Shown here: positions 42,598-57,212 of the stretch, in pieces | How the letters are laid out: each line of letters starts with the position of its first letter | How positions within the stretch are numbered: position 1 is the first letter of the stretch | Source of the DNA: Streptomyces luteolifulvus | GTDB taxonomy: Bacteria > Actinomycetota > Actinomycetes > Streptomycetales > Streptomycetaceae | Length of the DNA stretch: 64,000 nt | Direction of reading: 5' to 3' | Assembly (NCBI RefSeq): GCF_008806595.1 | Contig: NZ_VZRB01000010.1 | Location: forward strand, 1-64,000 | Position numbers and translations under genes: made by a program | The notes under the pieces: generated by a model | What the model saw: only the letters and a program-made list of their open reading frames with translations | What the model was told of the DNA's origin: nothing | Database searches by the model: none

Positions 42598-45500
42598 TTG
42601 GCCGCCTCGCGCACTGCCTCGACCGCGAATACGAACAACGGCGCCAGCACCGCCCCGCTGCGCATCTCCTTTGCAAAGATCAAGGAGCCCCTCGAGGTTC
42701 CGAACCTTCTTGCGCTGCAAACCGAGAGCTTCGACTGGCTGCTCGGCAACGACGCGTGGAAGGCTCGAGTCGAGGCGGCTCTGGAGTCCGGTCAGGACGT
42801 CCCCACCAAGTCCGGTCTGGAGGAGATCTTCGAGGAGATCTCCCCGATCGAGGACTTCTCCGGGTCGATGTCGCTGACGTTCCGCGACCACCGTTTCGAG
42901 CCGCCGAAGAACAGCATCGACGAGTGCAAGGAGCGCGACTTCACGTACGCCGCCCCGCTCTTCGTCACGGCTGAGTTCACCAACAACGAGACCGGCGAGA
43001 TCAAGTCCCAGACGGTCTTCATGGGCGACTTCCCGCTCATGACCAACAAGGGCACCTTCGTCATCAACGGCACCGAGCGTGTCGTCGTGTCGCAGCTGGT
43101 CCGTTCGCCGGGCGTCTACTTCGACTCTTCCATCGACAAGACGTCCGACAAGGACATCTTCTCGGCCAAGATCATCCCATCCCGGGGTGCCTGGCTGGAG
43201 ATGGAGATCGACAAGCGCGACATGGTCGGTGTCCGTATCGACCGCAAGCGCAAGCAGTCCGTCACCGTCCTCCTGAAGGCGCTCGGCTGGACCACCGAGC
43301 AGATCCTCGAGGAGTTCGGCGAGTACGAGTCCATGCGCGCCACCCTGGAGAAGGACCACACCCAGGGCCAGGACGACGCGCTGCTCGACATCTACCGCAA
43401 GCTGCGCCCGGGCGAGCCCCCGACGCGTGAGGCCGCGCAGACGCTGCTCGAGAACCTGTACTTCAACCCCAAGCGCTACGACCTGGCCAAGGTCGGCCGC
43501 TACAAGGTCAACAAGAAGCTGGGTGCGGACGCTCCGCTCGAAGCGGGTGTCCTGACCGTCGAGGACGTCATCTCGACGATCAAGTACCTGGTGAAGCTGC
43601 ACGCGGGCGAGACCGAGACGGTCGGCGACAGCGGCCAGTCGATCGTCGTCGAGACCGACGATATCGACCACTTCGGCAACCGTCGTCTGCGCAGCGTCGG
43701 CGAGCTCATCCAGAACCAGGTCCGTACGGGTCTGGCGCGTATGGAGCGTGTCGTCCGCGAGCGGATGACGACCCAGGACGTCGAGGCGATCACGCCGCAG
43801 ACCCTGATCAACATCCGGCCGGTCGTCGCCTCCATCAAGGAGTTCTTCGGCACCAGCCAGCTCTCGCAGTTCATGGACCAGAACAACCCGCTGTCGGGTC
43901 TCACCCACAAGCGCCGTCTGTCGGCCCTTGGTCCGGGTGGTCTCTCCCGTGAGCGGGCCGGCTTCGAGGTCCGTGACGTGCACCCGTCGCACTACGGCCG
44001 TATGTGCCCGATCGAGACGCCCGAAGGCCCGAACATCGGTCTGATCGGTTCGCTCGCCTCCTACGGCCGCGTCAACGCGTTCGGTTTCGTCGAGACGCCG
44101 TACCGCAAGGTCGTCGACGGCCAGGTCACCGACGACGTCGACTACCTGACGGCCGACGAAGAGGACCGATTCGTCATCGCGCAGGCCAACGCCACGCTGA
44201 CGGACGACCTCCGCTTCGCCGAGAACCGCGTCCTGGTCCGCCGTCGTGGCGGCGAGGTCGACTACGTCGCCGGTGACGACGTGGACTACATGGACGTCTC
44301 GCCGCGCCAGATGGTGTCGGTCGCGACCGCCATGATCCCGTTCCTCGAGCACGACGACGCCAACCGTGCCCTCATGGGCGCGAACATGATGCGCCAGGCC
44401 GTTCCGCTGATCCAGGCGGAGTCCCCGCTCGTCGGCACCGGCATGGAGTACCGCTCCGCGGTCGACGCCGGCGACGTGGTCAAGGCCGAGAAGGCGGGTG
44501 TGGTCCAGGAGGTCTCCGCCGACTACATCACCACCGCCAACGACGACGGCACGTACATCACGTACCGCCTCGCCAAGTTCGCCCGCTCCAACCAGGGCAC
44601 CTCGGTCAACCAGAAGGTCATCGTCAACGAGGGCGACCGCGTCATCGAGGGCCAGGTCCTCTCCGACGGTCCGGCCACCCAGAACGGTGAGATGGCCCTC
44701 GGCAAGAACCTGCTCGTGGCGTTCATGCCGTGGGAGGGTCACAACTACGAGGACGCGATCATCCTGTCGCAGCGCCTCGTGCAGGACGACGTCCTCTCCT
44801 CGATCCACATCGAGGAGCACGAGGTCGACGCCCGTGACACCAAGCTCGGCCCCGAGGAGATCACCCGGGACATCCCGAACGTCTCCGAGGAGGTCCTCGC
44901 CGACCTCGACGAGCGCGGCATCATCCGCATCGGTGCCGAGGTCATCGCCGGTGACATCCTCGTCGGCAAGGTGACCCCCAAGGGTGAGACCGAGCTGACC
45001 CCCGAGGAGCGCCTGCTGCGCGCGATCTTCGGTGAGAAGGCCCGTGAGGTCCGTGACACCTCGCTGAAGGTGCCGCACGGCGAGACCGGCAAGATCATCG
45101 GCGTCCGCGTCTTCGACCGCGAGGAGGGCGACGAGCTTCCCCCCGGTGTGAACCAGCTGGTGCGCGTCTACGTCGCGCAGAAGCGCAAGATCACCGACGG
45201 TGACAAGCTCGCCGGCCGTCACGGCAACAAGGGCGTCATCTCGAAGATCCTGCCGATCGAGGACATGCCGTTCCTGGAGGACGGCACCCCGGTCGACATC
45301 ATCCTCAACCCGCTCGGTGTGCCGTCCCGAATGAACCCGGGACAGGTCCTGGAGATCCACCTCGGCTGGCTCGCCAGCCGCGGCTGGGACGTCTCCGGCC
45401 TCGCCGACGAGTGGGCGCAGCGCCTCCAGGCGATCGGCGCCGACCAGGTCGACCCGGGCACGAACGTCGCGACCCCCGTCTTCGACGGTGCGCGCGAGGA

Positions 45501-46083
45501 CGAGCTCGCGGGTCTGCTGAACCACACCATCCCGAACCGCGACGGCGAGCGCATGGTGCTCCCGACCGGCAAGGCGCGGCTGTTCGACGGCCGCAGCGGT
45601 GAGCCGTTCCCGGACCCGATCTCGGTCGGCTACATGTACATCCTGAAGTTGCACCACCTGGTCGACGACAAGCTGCACGCCCGCTCGACCGGTCCGTACT
45701 CGATGATCACCCAGCAGCCGCTGGGTGGTAAGGCGCAGTTCGGCGGCCAGCGCTTCGGTGAGATGGAGGTGTGGGCCCTCGAGGCCTACGGCGCCGCGTA
45801 CGCCCTCCAGGAGCTGCTGACCATCAAGTCCGACGACGTCACCGGCCGCGTGAAGGTCTACGAGGCCATCGTCAAGGGCGAGAACATCCCTGAGCCCGGC
45901 ATCCCCGAGTCCTTCAAGGTGCTCATCAAGGAGATGCAGTCTCTCTGCCTGAACGTGGAGGTGCTGTCCAGCGACGGTATGTCCATCGAGATGCGTGACA
46001 CCGACGAGGACGTCTTCCGCGCTGCGGAGGAGCTCGGCATCGACCTGTCCCGGCGCGAGCCGAGCAGCGTCGAAGAGGTCTGA
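42598..46083 (+). CDS. rpoB: RNA polymerase beta subunit
   Basis: 1161 residues from a TTG start at 42598, with GGAAGGA eight bases upstream. This start gives the length and N-terminus (AASRTASTANTNNG) usual for Streptomyces. The longer frame from 42517 is not supported. The rifampicin region reads GTSQLSQFMDQNNPLSGLTH then KRRLSALGPGG, with wild-type residues at the positions corresponding to D516, H526 and S531 of E. coli, so no target-site resistance is seen. Subunit of the catalytic core, with rpoC 99 bp downstream. Confidence 0.97.
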   Translation: MAASRTASTANTNNGASTAPLRISFAKIKEPLEVPNLLALQTESFDWLLGNDAWKARVEAALESGQDVPTKSGLEEIFEEISPIEDFSGSMSLTFRDHRFEPPKNSIDECKERDFTYAAPLFVTAEFTNNETGEIKSQTVFMGDFPLMTNKGTFVINGTERVVVSQLVRSPGVYFDSSIDKTSDKDIFSAKIIPSRGAWLEMEIDKRDMVGVRIDRKRKQSVTVLLKALGWTTEQILEEFGEYESMRATLEKDHTQGQDDALLDIYRKLRPGEPPTREAAQTLLENLYFNPKRYDLAKVGRYKVNKKLGADAPLEAGVLTVEDVISTIKYLVKLHAGETETVGDSGQSIVVETDDIDHFGNRRLRSVGELIQNQVRTGLARMERVVRERMTTQDVEAITPQTLINIRPVVASIKEFFGTSQLSQFMDQNNPLSGLTHKRRLSALGPGGLSRERAGFEVRDVHPSHYGRMCPIETPEGPNIGLIGSLASYGRVNAFGFVETPYRKVVDGQVTDDVDYLTADEEDRFVIAQANATLTDDLRFAENRVLVRRRGGEVDYVAGDDVDYMDVSPRQMVSVATAMIPFLEHDDANRALMGANMMRQAVPLIQAESPLVGTGMEYRSAVDAGDVVKAEKAGVVQEVSADYITTANDDGTYITYRLAKFARSNQGTSVNQKVIVNEGDRVIEGQVLSDGPATQNGEMALGKNLLVAFMPWEGHNYEDAIILSQRLVQDDVLSSIHIEEHEVDARDTKLGPEEITRDIPNVSEEVLADLDERGIIRIGAEVIAGDILVGKVTPKGETELTPEERLLRAIFGEKAREVRDTSLKVPHGETGKIIGVRVFDREEGDELPPGVNQLVRVYVAQKRKITDGDKLAGRHGNKGVISKILPIEDMPFLEDGTPVDIILNPLGVPSRMNPGQVLEIHLGWLASRGWDVSGLADEWAQRLQAIGADQVDPGTNVATPVFDGAREDELAGLLNHTIPNRDGERMVLPTGKARLFDGRSGEPFPDPISVGYMYILKLHHLVDDKLHARSTGPYSMITQQPLGGKAQFGGQRFGEMEVWALEAYGAAYALQELLTIKSDDVTGRVKVYEAIVKGENIPEPGIPESFKVLIKEMQSLCLNVEVLSSDGMSIEMRDTDEDVFRAAEELGIDLSRREPSSVEEV

Positions 46084-46182
46084 CGGGAGTCCGGCCGGAG
46101 GCCCCGTGAGGAACCTCCGGCCGGCCCCAGGACCCCCGTATCAGACCCCAAGACTTACGACCCTGAGAGGGATTGACGCATA

Positions 46183-50097
<3,915 letters not shown>

Positions 50098-50113
50098 GCG
50101 GGCAGCGTGAGTT

Positions 50114-50148
50114 GACGGGCGGTCACCCCTCGCGGGTGGCCGCCCGTC
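50114..50148 (+). terminator. Terminator of rpoBC
   Basis: A 15-bp stem with one G-U (50114-50128 with 50134-50148), 5-nt loop, 17 bp after the rpoC stop. Confidence 0.8.
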
Positions 50149-50280
50149 GGCGTGTGGGGGGCGGGGCGCAGGAGCCGTCAGGGAGCCGTCAGGGGGTTGT
50201 CAGAGAGCGGTGCGGGAACTGATGCCGGAACTGGCGCGTCGGAGGATGATGTAGGTATCGCCGTCCGGGGAGGTGTTCCG

Positions 50281-50814
50281 GTGTCACAACCGTCGCCTTG
50301 GCAGCCGTGGCAGGGGCCGAGCGTCCCCCAGCCGTGGCAGAGCAACGCATCGATGCTCGCCTCCCACGCGGATCGTGAGCGGGCCGTGGATGTGCTCAGA
50401 GCGGGATTCAGCGAAGGGCGTCTGCAGCAGCCCGAGTTCGAGAAGCGGGTCGCGCGGGCGTACCAGGCACGGACGGTGGGGGAGCTGGGCCTGCTCGTCG
50501 CCGACCTGCCCCAGGGGCCCGTACCGCTGCCCGCCGCGGCCTCGTACGTGCCGCGGACGTTTCTGCCCATGGCCGGGCCGAGGACGAACGACAAGGCGGT
50601 CGGGTCCGCGATCTGCGGTGTGCTGTGTCTGGTGACCGTCGGGCTCACCGGCATTCCCGCGGTCGTGCTGGGGCATGCCGCGCGCTCGGAGATCCGCCGC
50701 ACGGGGGAACACGGCGACGGGCTTGCGCTGACCGGGCTGGTCCTCGGCTGGATGTCCACCGCCGGCTGGGCCCTCATGCTGATGCTGTTGCTGGTGGCCG
50801 TCGTGTCGGCGTGA
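50281..50814 (+). CDS. DUF1707/DUF4190-type membrane protein
   Basis: 177 residues. After a Pro/Gln/Trp-rich head comes the DUF1707 block (ASHADRERAVDVLRAGFSEGRL then FEKRVARAYQARTVGEL), then two membrane helices with GIPAVVLGHAARSEI between them. Proteins of this type are widespread in actinobacteria, and their role is not well established. GTG at 50281 with GGGGAGG upstream. Lies alone between rpoC and rpsL. Confidence 0.8.
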   Translation: MSQPSPWQPWQGPSVPQPWQSNASMLASHADRERAVDVLRAGFSEGRLQQPEFEKRVARAYQARTVGELGLLVADLPQGPVPLPAAASYVPRTFLPMAGPRTNDKAVGSAICGVLCLVTVGLTGIPAVVLGHAARSEIRRTGEHGDGLALTGLVLGWMSTAGWALMLMLLLVAVVSA

Positions 50815-50908
50815 CGATCACGGAGATCACGAACGTTGTTTCGAAGATCACGGACGCTGCATGGGCTTGACATGCGGCGCACGGCGATGCGGGCGGTGTC
50901 CATTTGTT

Positions 50909-50937
50909 TTGACCGCAGCGAATGAGGTAGGTACGCT
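50909..50937 (+). promoter_or_regulatory. rpsL (str operon) promoter
   Basis: TTGACC (50909-50914), 17-bp spacer, TACGCT (50932-50937). Leader of about 190 nt to the rpsL start. Nothing else is seen in the 316-bp gap. Confidence 0.65.
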
Positions 50938-51130
50938 CAGACCTTGTGCCTGGGGTGTGCCCTGGCTCTTGTGCGTGTCCTCAACCGCATAGCGAGCCGT
51001 TAGCGGCCACCGTAATCTGCGCCCTTTCCGTCTTCCGGCGGGAGTCTGCGGGATTCGACACACCCGACCGCGTGGGTCGGCGACGTTCCAGGTTAGCTGT
51101 ACCCATCGGCACACAGAAACCGGAGAAGTA

Positions 51131-51502
51131 GTGCCTACGATCCAGCAGCTGGTCCGCAAGGGCCGGCAGGACAAGGTCGAGAAGAACAAGACGCCCGCAC
51201 TCGAGGGTTCCCCTCAGCGTCGCGGCGTCTGCACGCGTGTGTTCACGACCACCCCGAAGAAGCCGAACTCGGCCCTGCGTAAGGTCGCGCGTGTGCGTCT
51301 GACCAGCGGGATCGAGGTCACCGCTTACATTCCGGGTGAGGGACACAACCTGCAGGAGCACTCCATCGTGCTCGTGCGCGGCGGCCGTGTGAAGGACCTG
51401 CCGGGTGTTCGCTACAAGATCATCCGCGGCTCGCTCGACACCCAGGGTGTCAAGAACCGCAAGCAGGCTCGCAGCCGTTACGGCGCCAAGAAGGAGAAGT
51501 AA
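51131..51502 (+). CDS. rpsL: 30S ribosomal protein S12
   Basis: 123 residues. TPKKPNSALRKVARVRL includes Lys43, and GGRVKDLPGVRY includes Lys88. Both are wild type, so streptomycin target resistance is not indicated. GTG at 51131 following CCGGAGAAGTA. First gene of the str operon, 2 bp before rpsG. Confidence 0.97.
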   Translation: MPTIQQLVRKGRQDKVEKNKTPALEGSPQRRGVCTRVFTTTPKKPNSALRKVARVRLTSGIEVTAYIPGEGHNLQEHSIVLVRGGRVKDLPGVRYKIIRGSLDTQGVKNRKQARSRYGAKKEK

Positions 51503-51504
51503 GA

Positions 51505-51975
51505 ATGCCTCGTAAGGGCCCCGCCCCGAAGCGCCCGGTCATCATCGACCCGGTCTACGGTTCTCCTCTTGTCACCTCGCTCATCAACAAGGTGCTGCTG
51601 AACGGCAAGCGCTCCACCGCCGAGCGCATCGTCTACGGCGCCATGGAGGGCCTGCGCGAGAAGACCGGCAACGACCCGGTCATCACGCTGAAGCGCGCTC
51701 TCGAGAACATCAAGCCGACCCTCGAGGTCAAGTCCCGCCGTGTCGGTGGCGCCACCTACCAGGTCCCGGTCGAGGTCAAGCCCGGCCGTGCCAACACCCT
51801 GGCGCTGCGCTGGCTCGTGGGCTACTCCCGCGCCCGTCGCGAGAAGACCATGACCGAGCGTCTGCTCAACGAGCTTCTCGACGCTTCGAACGGCCTCGGC
51901 GCGGCCGTGAAGAAGCGCGAGGACACGCACAAGATGGCCGAGTCCAACAAGGCCTTCGCGCACTACCGCTGGTAG
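51505..51975 (+). CDS. rpsG: 30S ribosomal protein S7
   Basis: 156 residues, typical length. MPRKGPAPKRPVIIDPVYGS at the start and the KREDTHKMAESNKAFAHYRW end are diagnostic. S7 nucleates the 30S head. ATG at 51505 with AAGGAGAAG inside the rpsL end. Confidence 0.97.
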   Translation: MPRKGPAPKRPVIIDPVYGSPLVTSLINKVLLNGKRSTAERIVYGAMEGLREKTGNDPVITLKRALENIKPTLEVKSRRVGGATYQVPVEVKPGRANTLALRWLVGYSRARREKTMTERLLNELLDASNGLGAAVKKREDTHKMAESNKAFAHYRW

Positions 51976-52014
51976 TCGCAGACCCCATCGAGACCGAGAG
52001 AAGACTGAAGCCTT

Positions 52015-54141
52015 ATGGCTACCACTTCGCTTGACCTGGCCAGGGTCCGCAACATCGGGATCATGGCCCACATCGACGCGGGCAAGACGACCACCACCGA
52101 GCGGATCCTGTTCTACACCGGCGTTTCCTACAAGATCGGTGAAGTCCACGACGGCGCTGCCACCATGGACTGGATGGAGCAGGAGCAGGAGCGTGGCATC
52201 ACGATCACCTCTGCTGCCACCACCTGTCACTGGCCGCTGGAGGACGTCGACCACACCATCAACATCATCGACACCCCGGGTCACGTCGACTTCACCGTCG
52301 AGGTGGAGCGTTCGCTGCGTGTGCTCGACGGTGCCGTGACGGTGTTCGACGGCGTCGCCGGCGTCGAGCCCCAGTCCGAGACCGTGTGGCGTCAGGCGGA
52401 CCGTTACCGCGTTCCGCGTATCTGCTTCGTCAACAAGCTGGACCGTACCGGCGCGGAGTTCCACCGCTGCGTCGACATGATCAGCGACCGTCTGGGTGCC
52501 CAGCCGCTCGTCATGCAGCTCCCGATCGGTGCCGAGGCCGACTTCAAGGGCGTCGTGGACCTGGTCCGCATGAAGGCCCTGGTCTGGTCCGCCGAGGCCA
52601 CCAAGGGCGAGATGTACGACGTCGTCGACATCCCGGCCACGCACACCGAGGCGGCCGACGAGTGGCGCGGCAAGCTGCTCGAGGCCGTCGCGGAGAACGA
52701 CGAGGAGATCATGGAGCTGTACCTGGAGGGCGAGGAGCCCTCCGAGGAGCAGCTGTACGCGGCCATCCGCCGCATCACGATCGCCTCCGGCAAGTCCAGC
52801 GACATCACGGTCACCCCGGTGTTCTGTGGTACCGCGTTCAAGAACAAGGGTGTTCAGCCCCTGCTCGACGCGGTGGTCCGCTACCTGCCCTCCCCGCTCG
52901 ACATCGAGGCCATCGAGGGCCACGCGGTGAGCGACCCCGAGGAGGTCGTGAAGCGCAAGCCCTCCGAGGAGGAGCCGCTGTCCGCGCTGGCGTTCAAGAT
53001 CATGAGCGACCCGCACCTCGGCAAGCTCACCTTCGTCCGGGTCTACTCGGGCCGCCTGGAGTCCGGCACCGCCGTGCTGAACTCCGTCAAGGGCAAGAAG
53101 GAGCGCATCGGCAAGATCTACCGCATGCACGCCAACAAGCGTGAGGAGATCGCGTCGGTGGGCGCCGGTGACATCATCGCCGTCATGGGTCTGAAGCAGA
53201 CCACGACCGGTGAGACGCTGTGCGACGACAAGCAGCCGGTGATCCTGGAGTCCATGGACTTCCCGGCGCCGGTCATCCAGGTCGCCATCGAGCCCAAGTC
53301 CAAGGGTGACCAGGAGAAGCTGGGTGTCGCCATCCAGCGTCTCGCGGAGGAGGACCCCTCCTTCCAGGTCCACTCGGACGAGGAGACCGGCCAGACCATC
53401 ATCGGTGGTATGGGCGAGCTGCACCTCGAGGTGCTGGTCGACCGCATGCGCCGTGAGTTCAAGGTCGAGGCCAACGTCGGCAAGCCGCAGGTCGCGTACC
53501 GCGAGACGATCCGCAAGGCCGTCGAGCGCGTGGACTACACCCACAAGAAGCAGACCGGTGGTACCGGTCAGTTCGCCAAGGTGCAGATCGCGATCGAGCC
53601 CCTCGAGGGCGGCGACACGTCGTACGAGTTCGTGAACAAGGTGACCGGTGGTCGTATCCCGAAGGAGTACATCCCTTCGGTCGACGCCGGTGCGCAGGAG
53701 GCCATGCAGTTCGGCATCCTCGCCGGCTACGAGATGACGGGCGTCCGCGTCACGCTTCTCGACGGTGCCTACCACGAGGTCGACTCCTCCGAGCTCGCCT
53801 TCAAGATCGCCGGTTCGCAGGCCTTCAAGGAGGCCGCGCGCAAGGCCAGCCCCGTGCTGCTCGAGCCGATGATGGCCGTCGAGGTCACCACGCCCGAGGA
53901 CTACATGGGTGAGGTCATCGGCGACATCAACTCCCGCCGTGGCCAGATCCAGGCCATGGAGGAGCGGGCCGGTGCCCGCGTCGTGAAGGGTCTCGTGCCC
54001 CTCTCGGAGATGTTCGGCTACGTCGGAGACCTCCGCAGCAAGACGTCGGGTCGCGCAAGCTACTCGATGCAGTTCGACTCCTACGCCGAGGTTCCGCGGA
54101 ACGTCGCCGAGGAGATCATCGCGAAGGCCAAGGGCGAGTAA
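52015..54141 (+). CDS. fusA: Elongation factor G
   Basis: 708 residues. Translocation GTPase with G1 AHIDAGKTTTTE, G2-region RGITITSA, G3 DTPGHVDF and G4 NKLDRTGA, then domains II-V (GGMGELHLEVLVDR in III; GYEMTGVRVTL in IV). ATG at 52015 after GAGAGAAGACTG. Transcribed with rpsL-rpsG. Confidence 0.97.
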   Translation: MATTSLDLARVRNIGIMAHIDAGKTTTTERILFYTGVSYKIGEVHDGAATMDWMEQEQERGITITSAATTCHWPLEDVDHTINIIDTPGHVDFTVEVERSLRVLDGAVTVFDGVAGVEPQSETVWRQADRYRVPRICFVNKLDRTGAEFHRCVDMISDRLGAQPLVMQLPIGAEADFKGVVDLVRMKALVWSAEATKGEMYDVVDIPATHTEAADEWRGKLLEAVAENDEEIMELYLEGEEPSEEQLYAAIRRITIASGKSSDITVTPVFCGTAFKNKGVQPLLDAVVRYLPSPLDIEAIEGHAVSDPEEVVKRKPSEEEPLSALAFKIMSDPHLGKLTFVRVYSGRLESGTAVLNSVKGKKERIGKIYRMHANKREEIASVGAGDIIAVMGLKQTTTGETLCDDKQPVILESMDFPAPVIQVAIEPKSKGDQEKLGVAIQRLAEEDPSFQVHSDEETGQTIIGGMGELHLEVLVDRMRREFKVEANVGKPQVAYRETIRKAVERVDYTHKKQTGGTGQFAKVQIAIEPLEGGDTSYEFVNKVTGGRIPKEYIPSVDAGAQEAMQFGILAGYEMTGVRVTLLDGAYHEVDSSELAFKIAGSQAFKEAARKASPVLLEPMMAVEVTTPEDYMGEVIGDINSRRGQIQAMEERAGARVVKGLVPLSEMFGYVGDLRSKTSGRASYSMQFDSYAEVPRNVAEEIIAKAKGE

Positions 54142-54184
54142 CGCACCGCGTTCAGACGCTTTAGGCTTGACTCCGGAGCCTCAT

Positions 54185-54218
54185 GGGGCATTCCACCGCA
54201 AATGTGGCGGAATGCCCC
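54185..54218 (+). other. Stem-loop in the fusA-tuf gap
   Basis: GGGGCATTCC (54185-54194) pairs with GGAATGCCCC (54209-54218) around an imperfect inner stem. It lies 44 bp after fusA and may be an attenuator or processing site before tuf. Confidence 0.5.
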
Positions 54219-54296
54219 GGGGCCCGGGCTTTCCAGCAAAGATCACCTGGCGCCGATGAAGCAAGGCGTTCAGAACCACTCCACAGGAGGACCCCA

Positions 54297-55490
<1,194 letters not shown>

Positions 55491-55535
55491 TCCTCGGCCT
55501 GACCGGGTAGCTCCAGCTTGAGCTGAGCTCCTGAA

Positions 55536-55577
55536 GGGGCCCGTACGACCGGTTTCGCGGTCGTACGGGCCCCTTTT
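55536..55577 (+). terminator. Terminator after tuf
   Basis: A 16-bp perfect stem (55536-55551 with 55558-55573) followed by TTTT. The strongest classical terminator in the window. Confidence 0.9.
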
Positions 55578-55743
55578 GCCCTGTAGGGCGCTGCTGCTCG
55601 GCAGTGTTGTACGGCGGCTGATGAAGTCTTGGCGAACCCTGCGGGATGTGTCGGGGAAAGCTCGGTCAACTTCGACTCGCCCGCGCACCGAATGTTCCTG
55701 TCTGTTCGCTGTGGGGTGGTGGTGAGGGGCCTACGGTGAGCCG

Positions 55744-56922
55744 GTGCCTTCATCCACGGTCACCGACCGGCCCACGCAGCCGCTGCGGGCGCTCCGGCCG
55801 CCGGGCAGACACGCTGCCGTCCCGGCCTCCGCCGGTCAGCCGCGCCCGCGGCCCCGCCCCCGCCTCTACGCCATCGACGGCATCCGGCTCGTCGCGGCGC
55901 TGATGGTGGCGGTGCACCACTTCGCCGGCACCTACCGTGTCGACCAGCCGCACAACCTGGTCTGGGACCGGCCGGTGTCCGACATCATGCCGTCGGTCTT
56001 CCACGTCGCCGCCTACGGCTGGATCGGCGTCGAGATCTTCTTCGTGATCAGCGGCTTTGTGATCTGCATGTCCTGCTGGGGCCGCGGCCCTCGCCAGTTC
56101 TTCGTCTCCCGGGTGATCCGGCTCTACCCGGCGTACTGGTTCGCCGTCGCCTTCACCACGGCCGTACTGGTCGCACTGCCGGGCGTGTGGGACCGTCTGC
56201 GCCTGCGGGAAGTCCTCCTGAACTTCACGATGCTGCAGACCGGTTCCGGTGTGCAGAACGTCGACGGCGTCTACTGGACCCTCTGGTCCGAGCTGCGCTT
56301 CTATCTGCTGTTCCTGCTCGTCGTCGCGACCGGCCTGACATACCGCAAGGTCGTGGTGTTCTGCTGCGTCTGGGGCGCGGCCGCGATGCTCGCGCCGGTG
56401 GCGGAGTTCCCGCTGCTGGAGCTGGTCGCCAACCCGGAGGGCGCCTGGTACTTCATCGCCGGCCTCGCCCTCTACCTCATGCACCGCTTCGGCCAGGACC
56501 TCCTGCTGTGGGGCATCCTCGCGATGGCCTGGCTGATGGGGCAGCGGGAGCTCGGCATCAGGATCGACGAGGTCGAACATGTCTCGAGCTGGCGCGGCAG
56601 CGTACTGATCTTCACGGTCTTCCTGCTGGCCATGGTCGCCATCGCCCTCGGCGCCACGGACCGCATCCGCTGGAAGTGGCTGGTGACGGCCGGCAGCCTG
56701 ACCTATCCGCTGTACCTCATGCACTACGCGGCCGGTACGACGGTCATCAACCGCCTGCGCGACACGATGGACGCGCGGGTGCTGGTGGCTGCGGTGATCG
56801 CAGGGTTCCTGGTGCTGAGCTGGCTGGTGCACCGGTTCGTGGAGCGGCCGGTGGCGGGGGTGCTGAAGCGGGGGCTGGAGGCGTCGTTCGCGCGGTTGCG
56901 GAACGCGTCGGCCGCGGGCTGA
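55744..56922 (+). CDS. Acyltransferase family 3 membrane protein
   Basis: 392 residues, about ten hydrophobic segments. It has the acyltransferase-3/OafA pattern: YAIDGIRLVAALMVAVHHF near residue 40 (catalytic His of the family), YGWIGVEIFFVISGFVICM, and SRVIRLYPAYW. Such enzymes O-acylate sugars of surface glycans or antibiotics; the substrate is unknown. GTG at 55744. The Pro/Arg-rich first 40 residues may be cytoplasmic. It is separated from tuf by a strong terminator. Confidence 0.87.
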   Translation: MPSSTVTDRPTQPLRALRPPGRHAAVPASAGQPRPRPRPRLYAIDGIRLVAALMVAVHHFAGTYRVDQPHNLVWDRPVSDIMPSVFHVAAYGWIGVEIFFVISGFVICMSCWGRGPRQFFVSRVIRLYPAYWFAVAFTTAVLVALPGVWDRLRLREVLLNFTMLQTGSGVQNVDGVYWTLWSELRFYLLFLLVVATGLTYRKVVVFCCVWGAAAMLAPVAEFPLLELVANPEGAWYFIAGLALYLMHRFGQDLLLWGILAMAWLMGQRELGIRIDEVEHVSSWRGSVLIFTVFLLAMVAIALGATDRIRWKWLVTAGSLTYPLYLMHYAAGTTVINRLRDTMDARVLVAAVIAGFLVLSWLVHRFVERPVAGVLKRGLEASFARLRNASAAG

Positions 56923-56954
56923 AGGAAGCCCTGCCTGCGCCGGTGTCAGCTCGC

Positions 56955-57212
56955 TCAGAAACCCAAGTAGGTGATCTGAACACCGTAGACGCGCTCGCTG
57001 CGCACGACGACCTGATACGTGAACATGCCGCCAGGGACGATGATGTCGCCGCCCTTCGGACCCGCCCCCGCGTGCGCACGGCCGTGGACGTGGACTGCCT
57101 CAGCGACCCTGACCAGCTCATCCGCTCTTCTTTCCACCTCGACCAGGAAGTGGGCGGGAGCGGTGCGGGCGGCTTCCTCCGCGCCGAAGGCGTACTCCCA
57201 CTTCCAGCTCAC
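56955..57212 (-). CDS. Putative toxin partner (RelE/ParE-like small protein)
   Basis: 85 residues, start GTG at 57210-57212 overlapping the stop of the upstream gene by four bases (GTGA). The order helix (EEAARTAPAHFLVEVERRADELVRVAEAV) then strands ending TYQVVVRSERVYGVQITYLGF recalls the RelE/ParE fold, but catalytic residues cannot be assigned with confidence. Its partner lies just upstream. A toxin role is inference from size, layout and fold-like pattern. Confidence 0.6.
   Translation of the reverse strand: MSWKWEYAFGAEEAARTAPAHFLVEVERRADELVRVAEAVHVHGRAHAGAGPKGGDIIVPGGMFTYQVVVRSERVYGVQITYLGF

Noticed and set aside
43851..43950. Rifampicin-resistance substitutions in rpoB
   Set aside because: The residues at the classical positions are wild type.
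42391..45678. 1095-residue open frame opposite rpoB
   Set aside because: Same cause: low-stop antisense frame. Its protein is Asp/Leu/Arg/Val-rich without any family features.
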